Assembly (NCBI GenBank): GCA_041392845.1
Contig: JAWKLG010000015.1
Location: 110,362-174,361 of the forward strand
From: JAGQWW01 sp041392845
GTDB taxonomy: Bacteria; Bacteroidota; Bacteroidia; Chitinophagales; Saprospiraceae
Direction of reading: 5' to 3'
Length of the DNA stretch: 64,000 nucleotides
A program made the translations under genes and the position numbers. Under the pieces are notes generated by a model. The model was not told where the DNA came from. It did no database searches and saw only the letters and a program-made list of their open reading frames with translations. Position 1 is the first letter of the stretch. Each line of letters begins with the position of its first letter. Shown one piece after another: positions 56,995 through 64,000 of this stretch.

Positions 56995-58608
56995 TTAATT
57001 GCTGTTAGTGGTTACAACCATTAGTGGTTCTTTGGAGGCACGCGGAGGATAAATGCTTGCAGCTCTTTCATTTTCTGCAACGATATAATATTGTGTCCCT
57101 TCGGAAAAGGGAAGTGAATTTCCAAATACTCCATCCTGGAAACTTTGGTCGTTTGTTCCTCCCTTATCAAATAGCTCCATTTTTTTCCAGGGCAGCTCAG
57201 GGCTACTTTTATAAAAGACCCAGGCAGCGGTTGCGCCTTCCAAACTTGCCTGAACCGCTAAATCTTCCCCAAACCGGATGTGCTCTACTTTTGTAATCTG
57301 TGGGGTTTCAGCAGTAATAAGTGGATGCTGGTTTAAATATTCCAGTCTACGATTCATTAACTCCTTCACTCCAATTATTTCAACTCCGTCCAGATCAACC
57401 GAACTGTTTAGATTCTTTTCAAAATTTTCGAAAGAATACAATTTAACCGGGTCATTTCTTATTTCTTCAGCAATGAATGCATGGAGCTCCTCTACCCTTT
57501 TGTTGAATTCTCCATTGTTGAAATTCTCTTCTAAAATTGTTTTAATATGGGCGATATACATTTTACGATAAAGACCATCAGACAGTAAGTTGACTATGAG
57601 CGGGCGCTTTTTGTTTTTATTTTTAAAATGAACATATGGACTTAAAGTGGCCATTTCTTCATTATCTAAAGGCTTACCACTTCCATCGAATCTAAAACCA
57701 CCCAGAGAAAGGTTGAAATCCCAAACAATTGGAGTGAAAGAACCGGTTTTGTCTCGATACACATAATAATTATGACTCAACCTTCCGGTATAACTATCAA
57801 GATTAACCATTACATTGTTGAAAGCATGCATCCAAAGGGCCTGATCCACATGCAAGTATTCCTCAATATTTTTATCGGGATTATTCAGTGCCTCGATGAA
57901 TTGGATAAAACTAGCCCAACCTGAATCTGATTTCATTTCATAATTGGCCATGTAACACCTTGGATCTTCTCCTACATACATCAAAGATGCTTTATCTCCT
58001 TCCAAACAGTTTTTAGGTTCAGGTGTATCCCATTCAGGATCGCATTTTACAAAAACCCCATCTTTTTCATCGAAAGTCCTTTTTAATAAAGGTTTGTCGA
58101 CAGATTCTGTATTACTGTAAATCCCCAAATACTGGTCATTTACATAAAGCTTTGCATAATTACATCTGGAGGCAGGCATATATTTCCTTGCAATTTCATA
58201 AGAAATTACTTCTCTTACGAAACTAGGATCCCTAAAACAGTTGGACAACTTAATGGTCTCATAACCACCATCCAATTCCTGTTTTTTGTCTTTGTAATCG
58301 ATTTTGATATTAAATGGAAGCTTGACTGCACCACCTTTCTTTACACTTTTAAATGAACTGTTTCCTTTAAACCGTACACCAACTTCCTCGAATGATTTTC
58401 CATCTATTTCCAGTTTGGCAGTCATCCTTTGTTCCTGACCAGCGTCTTTCATCCGTTCAAGAATGGAAGCCCAATTATCACGGGGAAAAGAAAGTCTGAT
58501 TTCCCTAATTTCATTCCATTGATAGAAGTCCTGACCAAATAAGGCAGAGGATGCAAAAAGGAATGCTAATAAGTAGAGAAAGTGGTTAATTTTTTTCAAG
58601 TTATTCAT
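56995..58608 (-). CDS. CotH-type secreted protein (downstream copy)
   Basis: A 537-residue exported protein with a signal peptide (1-26, SSALFGQ). The CotH domain (about 35-400) includes VRFKGNSSF (about 79-87), NNVMVNLDSYTG (about 264-275) and TPIVWDFNLSLGGF (about 292-305). Spore-coat CotH proteins are atypical protein kinases; the DFN here replaces a more acidic motif of classical CotH, so activity is uncertain. A C-terminal beta domain (about 435-537) ends YYIVAENERAAS. No T9SS tail is evident. The ATG overlaps the stop of the upstream paralogue within ATGAATAA. Confidence 0.83.
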   Translation of the reverse strand: MNNLKKINHFLYLLAFLFASSALFGQDFYQWNEIREIRLSFPRDNWASILERMKDAGQEQRMTAKLEIDGKSFEEVGVRFKGNSSFKSVKKGGAVKLPFNIKIDYKDKKQELDGGYETIKLSNCFRDPSFVREVISYEIARKYMPASRCNYAKLYVNDQYLGIYSNTESVDKPLLKRTFDEKDGVFVKCDPEWDTPEPKNCLEGDKASLMYVGEDPRCYMANYEMKSDSGWASFIQFIEALNNPDKNIEEYLHVDQALWMHAFNNVMVNLDSYTGRLSHNYYVYRDKTGSFTPIVWDFNLSLGGFRFDGSGKPLDNEEMATLSPYVHFKNKNKKRPLIVNLLSDGLYRKMYIAHIKTILEENFNNGEFNKRVEELHAFIAEEIRNDPVKLYSFENFEKNLNSSVDLDGVEIIGVKELMNRRLEYLNQHPLITAETPQITKVEHIRFGEDLAVQASLEGATAAWVFYKSSPELPWKKMELFDKGGTNDQSFQDGVFGNSLPFSEGTQYYIVAENERAASIYPPRASKEPLMVVTTNSN

Positions 58609-60229
58609 TTAAATCAGCCAGACTAATAGTATGTTGTTTAAAATAATAATTAGGCGGATCGAAACTCAATGCGGCAGCATTTTCAGCTAGAAAATAATAC
58701 TCTATTACATTTTCTCCAGCCTCTGGTTTTATTTCAACACCAAAAATATTATCGCCTTTTTTCTCATCAAACGATTTCCCGTCATCTTTCATTGCCACTT
58801 TTCTAAACTGCTTTTCACCTTTGAACCGATAGAAGATATTGACAGTTTTGGTATATTCACTGACCATAGTTTGAATTCTAAATGTAGTCACCTTCTCAGA
58901 CGACAACTTCTTTCTGCTTTCAACTATATTGGTTTTAAATTCAGGAGGAAAAACTGCCAGTTCCGGAGTTTTTTTAAGGTATCTTGTTCGAGGCTCCATT
59001 AGTTCAACGATTCCAGGAATTTTACTTTTCTTTCCGGTAGTTGAATAAAGGCTGGATGCAAACTCTTCCGGTTTATAAGTTGCGCCCGGGTCGTTTTTCT
59101 GAGCTTCTTTGATCAATTCTTGAAGTTCTTTGGCTCTCGTTTCATATTTTCCACTCAAGAACCAATCGTATAAGATACTTCTAACATGTGACAAATAAAC
59201 CCTTTCATTCATTTTATCCTTTAAAAGTTGAGAAATTAAGGGTTTGGTTGGATTGTTTTTATGTAATAATGGATCAAGATTTTGTAATTGTTCCAAATTT
59301 AAATCTGAACCAGAGCCAGTATTTTTGAAACTACCGAATGCTAAATTGAGGTCCCAAATTACAGGATGAAACTTGTCATTTTTATCTTGGTAAAGAAAAT
59401 AGTTTTCGGAAACTGCTCCAGAGTAGGAATTCAAATTTACCAAAACATTATTGTAGGCAAGCATCCACAAAGTGGCATCGATATCAAGTATATCTCCAAT
59501 CTCTTTTGGGCTTTCATTTAAAGTTTGGGTAAGCTTGAGCAATTGTTCCCAACCATTAAATGACTCCAATTCATAATTGTGCTGATAACAGGCAAGTGAA
59601 AAGTCTTGCTCTAAATTGCAATAAATATTCTTTTTGCACCCAACAGGTGCTTCTTCGTTTAATGGTGGGTCTGCTTTAACAAAAACCCCGTCTGAAGTAT
59701 TGAAATGTTCATTCAGGAATACCTCATCCACTCCTTGAATATTTATCAACAATCCGTATGGTTCACCATTGATGTCAAGATTTAAATAGTTTGCCAAGGG
59801 TGCAGTCATGTAATCTCTGGCAATTTCAAACCCAAGCACCTCTCTAACCATACTCGGATCACGGGTCGCATTGGAGAGTCGAATGGTTTTTATTCCATGA
59901 TAAGTTTGTTCTCTATCTACAAGATTAATGCAGATCTCTATGCCATTTTTATTACCTTCTTTGGTGTAAGTTTTTCCCCCTGCATACCTGACACCCACAT
60001 CATTTAATCTTTCGCCATTTACGATCAAGTTTGCAACAAGGTATTCTGAACCATTTAAGCGTAAAGAATCCAATAAATAATCCCAATTATCTTGTCCAAA
60101 AAGAATATTTGCTGATTGGATTTCAAGTGGTTCGTAAAATTTTTCCGGATAATTTTCCTGGGCTTGTGCTTGAATACTAAATGTTAGAAACAGGCAAAAA
60201 AGCAGTGTAAGGTTCGATAGTTTATTCAT
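58601..60229 (-). CDS. CotH-type secreted protein (upstream copy)
   Basis: A 542-residue protein from the ATG at 60229 (a TTG two codons earlier is less likely), with a signal peptide (to IQAQAQ). It is a paralogue of the next gene with the same layout: VRYAGGKTY, NNVLVNLNSYSG and HPVIWDLNLAFGSF, then a beta domain ending YYFLAENAAALS. Where the other copy has VNLDSY this one has VNLNSY, losing an acidic residue in a conserved CotH motif, so the two may differ in activity. Both genes form one translationally coupled unit. Confidence 0.83.
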   Translation of the reverse strand: MNKLSNLTLLFCLFLTFSIQAQAQENYPEKFYEPLEIQSANILFGQDNWDYLLDSLRLNGSEYLVANLIVNGERLNDVGVRYAGGKTYTKEGNKNGIEICINLVDREQTYHGIKTIRLSNATRDPSMVREVLGFEIARDYMTAPLANYLNLDINGEPYGLLINIQGVDEVFLNEHFNTSDGVFVKADPPLNEEAPVGCKKNIYCNLEQDFSLACYQHNYELESFNGWEQLLKLTQTLNESPKEIGDILDIDATLWMLAYNNVLVNLNSYSGAVSENYFLYQDKNDKFHPVIWDLNLAFGSFKNTGSGSDLNLEQLQNLDPLLHKNNPTKPLISQLLKDKMNERVYLSHVRSILYDWFLSGKYETRAKELQELIKEAQKNDPGATYKPEEFASSLYSTTGKKSKIPGIVELMEPRTRYLKKTPELAVFPPEFKTNIVESRKKLSSEKVTTFRIQTMVSEYTKTVNIFYRFKGEKQFRKVAMKDDGKSFDEKKGDNIFGVEIKPEAGENVIEYYFLAENAAALSFDPPNYYFKQHTISLADLNE

Positions 60230-60444
60230 TGTCAAGGGAAGCGGTTTTTCTTTTTGAATAGTTAGACCTATTTACCTCTTTTATAATTCAAAAGTCAATA
60301 ATGGTAACATTTTTTACTACCCGCAATAATACGGATTTTAAGTGTATATCCATTTTTTTGTTCGTTTTGATACAAATTTTACAAAAGGAATTTAAGCTTG
60401 GTTAGGTATTTGTTCTGTTGTCATTTTAACCCAGACAGGAATAT

Positions 60445-62229
60445 ATGAATAAAATACTCTTAGTTTTCATTCTGTTTGGCCCCGGTCTTGCTAAGGCACA
60501 AAATATTCCGCCCCACCGAACAAGCAACTGGTCAAACGCAGGATGTATCGATACTTTTTCTTTTATAAGAACCAGCCTTTTCCTGGAAGATTTTTTTGAT
60601 GTAAATGATCCATTATCATTTCAGGATAGCGCATTTGAACATGCCATAAATTTCCTTGGGAATCAATCTGTTCGGTTGATTATTCCTGAGGGTACTTTTT
60701 ATTTCAAAAATAGTATTCAGTTAAAAAGCAATGTCCATATCCAAGGTTCAGGGGCCGATAAAACTATTTTAAAATTTAAACCCTCTAATTCGCCTCATGC
60801 CATTATTGCTCATGGAAAAAGCACAGATTCGACCTATCAAATAATGCAAGATTTAAATAAAGGTAGTAGCTCTTTGATGCTGGAAAATACTGATGGCTTG
60901 AAAGAGGGGGATTGGTTAAAACTATCGTTCAACGATGATGAATTTATAACATCGTCCTGGGCTTTAAATTCTGTTGGTCAATTTTTTCAAATAAGCTCCA
61001 CCTCAGGAAATTCTATAAACCTATCCGAAACCATCAGGTTGAATATCCCATTGACAAAAAGGCCGGTTGTAGAGCTTATTAGACCATTAAGAAACATATA
61101 CATTTCTGATTTAAAAATTGAGCAGGAGAACAAGAATCAGAATAATGGGGCGAACATTTTTTTTAATCTGGTTGTAAATTCTAAAATTAAAAGTATCCAT
61201 AGTAAGTATTCTAATTTTAGTCATATCACACTGAATTCAAGCAGCCGAATTAGCATTTCATGTTCCTTTTTTGAACTGGCACATGAGTATGGTGGAGGTG
61301 GAAAAGGTTATGGCATTGCTCTTCAATCTACCTCAGATGATAATCTCATTGAGAATAACATTTTTGACCATTTGAGGCATTCTATCCTTCTTCAGTCAGG
61401 TGCCAATGGCAATGTAATTGCCTACAACTATTCTGAAAATCCATACTGGACGGAGCCATTTTTTCCTGAAGATGCAGCTGGTGACTTAGTTCTCCATGGT
61501 AATTTCCCTTATTTAAATTTATTTGAAGGAAATATTTGCCAAAATATTGTCATTGACAATTCACATGGAATAAATGGACCTTTCAATACTTTTTTCAGGA
61601 ACCGTGCCTTAAGGTATGGTTTGTTTATGAATGACAGCCCTGCATCTGATCAACAAAACTTTATTGGAAACGTGATTTCAGAAGAAGAAGGCAGTGGTTT
61701 TATTCCTTTTTTTAATATTAAAGGTCAGGACCACTTGCTAACTGATAATAATTTTCGTGGACAGATAGTTCCCTTTGGGTCTGAAATCAGTGATAAATCA
61801 TCCTTATATCTCACAGCAAAACCTGAGTATTTTTTCAATCATCCATTCCCCAGTATAAGACCAAGAGAGGAACCACAATTCTTGCAAATACCGGCTTATC
61901 AAAGATACCATTCGACAAATTTAAACCTTACTCAGTGCACCGGAGATTCTGTTGTCATAGAACCAACATCAAAAACTCTGGAATTTGAATTAGCTGATTT
62001 TAAAATACAACCAAATCCATGTAGGGATTTTATTAAATTGGTTAATCTTAAAAATAAAATATATCAATATCAAATACTTAGTTCAGAAGGCAAATGGATT
62101 AAGATGGGGATAATTTTTGGCCCTGAGGAAATCATCCTTCTTGATAAACAAACTTCTGGTATTTATTGGGTAAAAATCACAGAAAAGGATACAGGAATAA
62201 CACAAATCAAAAAACTAATCATTCAATAA
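60445..62229 (+). CDS. T9SS-secreted right-handed parallel beta-helix protein
   Basis: A 594-residue secreted protein with a signal peptide (1-19, GLAKAQ). A pectate-lyase-3-like start (about 50-110) has AINFLGNQSVRLIIPEGTF then NVHIQGSGADKTIL. Helix rungs run to about 470, with ENNIFDHLRHSILLQSGANGN and VIAYNYSENP typical of such coils. A type A T9SS tail (about 515-594, IQPNPCRDFIKL) ends it. Polysaccharide binding or cleavage is plausible, but no catalytic residues can be assigned with confidence. Confidence 0.85.
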   Translation: MNKILLVFILFGPGLAKAQNIPPHRTSNWSNAGCIDTFSFIRTSLFLEDFFDVNDPLSFQDSAFEHAINFLGNQSVRLIIPEGTFYFKNSIQLKSNVHIQGSGADKTILKFKPSNSPHAIIAHGKSTDSTYQIMQDLNKGSSSLMLENTDGLKEGDWLKLSFNDDEFITSSWALNSVGQFFQISSTSGNSINLSETIRLNIPLTKRPVVELIRPLRNIYISDLKIEQENKNQNNGANIFFNLVVNSKIKSIHSKYSNFSHITLNSSSRISISCSFFELAHEYGGGGKGYGIALQSTSDDNLIENNIFDHLRHSILLQSGANGNVIAYNYSENPYWTEPFFPEDAAGDLVLHGNFPYLNLFEGNICQNIVIDNSHGINGPFNTFFRNRALRYGLFMNDSPASDQQNFIGNVISEEEGSGFIPFFNIKGQDHLLTDNNFRGQIVPFGSEISDKSSLYLTAKPEYFFNHPFPSIRPREEPQFLQIPAYQRYHSTNLNLTQCTGDSVVIEPTSKTLEFELADFKIQPNPCRDFIKLVNLKNKIYQYQILSSEGKWIKMGIIFGPEEIILLDKQTSGIYWVKITEKDTGITQIKKLIIQ

Positions 62230-62283
62230 TGATTTGAGATTCAAAACAGAAAATTAGATATCAAGACAACTTGATGTTAAACA

Positions 62284-62324
62284 AATAAGCGGGTCAACCA
62301 ATTGAAATGGTTGACCCGCTTATT
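62284..62324 (+). terminator. Terminator of the beta-helix gene
   Basis: A perfect 17-bp stem (62284-62300 with 62308-62324, core aagcgggtcaacca) has a 7-nt loop and T-rich flanking sequence. Confidence 0.85.
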
Positions 62325-62335
62325 TAGTTTAGGAT

Positions 62336-62375
62336 AAAAAAAAGACCTCTTCCCTACTTAAATTTCAGGAAGAGG
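62336..62375 (-). terminator. Terminator of the dockerin/cohesin T9SS gene
   Basis: An 8-bp stem (62346-62353 with 62368-62375, arm cctcttcc) is followed on the minus strand by eight T residues (62336-62343). It lies about 80 nt past the stop codon at 62453. Confidence 0.7.
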
Positions 62376-62452
62376 CTATCCCAAAAACCGATTACATCTT
62401 ATGTATCTTAATACCGGGCCAAACTGCTATTTGACCCGGATATTTTTTCAAA

Positions 62453-64000
62453 TTATTTCATTAAAACCATCTTCTTCACTGCCTGGTATTTGCCACTTTC
62501 CAATTGGTAAGTGTAAACTCCGTTGGCTGGAAGATCGCTACGTTTCAATTCTACCTGATTGTAGCCTTTGCTGTATTCACCGTTGACTACTTTCACTACT
62601 TTTCCACTCAAATCGCTGATAATCAAGGTCGCTTCTCCTCCTTCCGGCAGGTCAAAGCCGATTACCGTGCTCTTGTTGAATGGATTCGGTGTGTTTTGGT
62701 ACAAGGTGAATGCAGCATCGCTGCTGTGGCCACCGAAGCTCAAGGTTACGTTTTTCAATTCTGTTCCCTCGTAGGCTTCTGCTACTGTCATCGCTGAAGT
62801 CGCTTTCAACAGGTCACTCAATTGTCCGCCTTGCTTCGCTTTGAAGGTCAAACGGAACATCTCCTGCCCTGCTATCGATTGCTCGCCATTCCAGCTCGTA
62901 GCGATTTGACCACTAGCCGTATTTGCATGGAAGTTGTCTGCTTTCGCAACTCCTTCTCCTATGCTCAACAATTCAAGGTTCGTTGTATTGTAGTCCAATG
63001 TAAACTGGTAGCCACTTACATCTGAGCCTGCTTTGAAGCCTACTTCGAAGATTTCGCCGGCTTTCACCTGCTGTTCTTCACTCTGTAGTTCAAAGGTGCC
63101 TCTGAAGCTTCTGTTGCCTACTCCCAGCATGCTGTTTGGTACGGCATCTCCGTTTACATCTCCTATCTTCACTGCGATGAAGTCACCACTCAACTGATTG
63201 CCTGCAAGGTCATTGTAGTTCTTAACTTCCGGGAAGCCCCATGGGTTTTGAATGTCTGCAAATACATGCGACTTGTCTACAAATCTCCAGCTTGTATTGT
63301 TTGGCAAGTCGTTGCTTACAAACAAGATCAACTTACGCAATACTACCATATCAAGGGTGGTCACACTTCCTGAGTTGTTAGCATCTGCTGCTATGATTTT
63401 GTACGGGCTGTCCAACTTCTTAACGTTCAGTACATGTTTGCTGATCAATACCAGGTCAAACGTACTTACTCCGTTTCTTGGATCATCATCTCTGCTTGGA
63501 GTTACGGTATAGTCACCTCCTGCAGGAAGATTGCTGAAGTTGTATGCTCCGTCGTTGCTGGTCATCATGCTCGCTCCGGTACTTACTTCTACCATTACAT
63601 CTTCTACACTTTCATCGTCCTCATTGGTAATCTTACCACCAAGGTTGTACTTAGAACCGGTGCCACAGGCATCCAGGTGATCCTGTACTTCGATGAAAGT
63701 CACACAGTAATCCCAGTTGTTCACATTGTCGGTGCTTTCTTCACCTACCCACAACTGTACGTATGTGATGCCCAAATCTTTACAACGGAAGATTACGCTG
63801 TCCTGACTTGGTGGGGTGTTGATGTAATCATCCGGAGTGATGAAGCCATCTCCGTTTCTGTCTTCAATTCTGTTGATTCTGAATTTCAACGGATGACAGT
63901 AATCGTAAGAACTTGCATCAAAGTCTGTTGCCCATACCTCTACCATACCACTTGGCATCAAGTCTATGCTCAAACCATTGTGACATACAGGAGTCGGAGC
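62453..64000 (-). CDS. T9SS-secreted protein with CarboxypepD-like, dockerin-like and cohesin domains (5' end outside window)
   Basis: The frame is open through the right edge (reading APTPVCHNG before the first possible start, a TTG at 63973), so this is the C-terminal 515 residues of a larger protein. In order: a beta region with WATDFDASSYDYC and DRNGDGFITPDDY; a carboxypeptidase-regulatory-like domain (GGKITNEDDESVEDVMVEV); a dockerin-like pair (ADANNSGSVTTLDMV, later GDVNGD); a cohesin domain (EIFEVGFKAGSDVSGYQFTL, TSWNGEQSIAGQEMF); and a type A T9SS tail (YQNTPNPFNKSTVIGF). Base composition is visibly richer in GC (near 48-50% in sampled lines against 35-40% nearby). It may belong to a larger repeated surface-protein family. 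Confidence 0.88.
   Translation of the reverse strand, partial: APTPVCHNGLSIDLMPSGMVEVWATDFDASSYDYCHPLKFRINRIEDRNGDGFITPDDYINTPPSQDSVIFRCKDLGITYVQLWVGEESTDNVNNWDYCVTFIEVQDHLDACGTGSKYNLGGKITNEDDESVEDVMVEVSTGASMMTSNDGAYNFSNLPAGGDYTVTPSRDDDPRNGVSTFDLVLISKHVLNVKKLDSPYKIIAADANNSGSVTTLDMVVLRKLILFVSNDLPNNTSWRFVDKSHVFADIQNPWGFPEVKNYNDLAGNQLSGDFIAVKIGDVNGDAVPNSMLGVGNRSFRGTFELQSEEQQVKAGEIFEVGFKAGSDVSGYQFTLDYNTTNLELLSIGEGVAKADNFHANTASGQIATSWNGEQSIAGQEMFRLTFKAKQGGQLSDLLKATSAMTVAEAYEGTELKNVTLSFGGHSSDAAFTLYQNTPNPFNKSTVIGFDLPEGGEATLIISDLSGKVVKVVNGEYSKGYNQVELKRSDLPANGVYTYQLESGKYQAVKKMVLMK

Overview
The window reads as chromosomal DNA from a low-GC member of the Bacteroidota, most like the Saprospiria/Lewinella type. 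The evidence is about ten secreted proteins with type IX secretion (T9SS) C-terminal sorting domains, recurrent Bacteroidota -7 promoter boxes of the form TAnnTTTG, a TonB receptor/DUF4249 pair, OmpA with thrombospondin-type-3 repeats, SprB/CHU_C-type adhesins, and the absence of consistent Shine-Dalgarno spacing. I saw no tRNA, rRNA, CRISPR array, transposase, integrase or phage structural module. No T9SS machinery gene lies in the window; only its substrates do.

Layout. 0-5.5 kb: a lysyl-oxidase-like secreted protein (cut by the left edge) and a thermolysin-family protease, both with T9SS tails. 5.5-11.7 kb: DUF4403 protein, a lone HlyD-type adaptor, and a DUF4249 lipoprotein with its TonB-dependent receptor. 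11.9-13.2 kb: pgi. 13.4-19.4 kb: a tail-fibre-like secreted protein, a tiny T9SS partner and a BNR/Asp-box propeller protein. 19.5-24.3 kb: ompA-like, tpiA, a candidate small RNA, sodA, fumC. 24.5-33.4 kb: a T9SS adhesin, then trmD, surE, holA, a CPBP protease and two related T9SS proteins. 33.7-38.0 kb: a periplasmic redox-looking cluster (cytochrome c lipoprotein, OB-fold protein, YceI, DUF5777 barrel), then a Crp/Fnr regulator and a MerR regulator with a degenerate cobalamin domain. 38.5-50.9 kb: two giant tandem adhesin genes, the second heavily frameshifted near its 5' end. 51-57 kb: MarC, a metallophosphoesterase, an rRNA pseudouridine synthase and a three-gene overlapping operon (SRPBCC, aroE, proline dehydrogenase). 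57-64 kb: two overlapping CotH-type genes, a parallel beta-helix T9SS protein and a dockerin/cohesin T9SS protein cut by the right edge.

How it fits together. Housekeeping genes are scattered among genes for the cell surface. The surface genes share parts: a roughly 250-residue composite repeat occurs once in the 24.5 kb protein, five times in the first giant and four times in the second, and the same N-terminal module heads all three although they use different T9SS sorting tails. Dockerin-like plus cohesin-like pairs occur in both edge genes. The most unusual items are the bacterial lysyl oxidase with every cofactor residue in place, the shared composite repeat, the local burst of frameshifts at 45.3-46.4 kb, and a possible 170-nt small RNA between sodA and tpiA.
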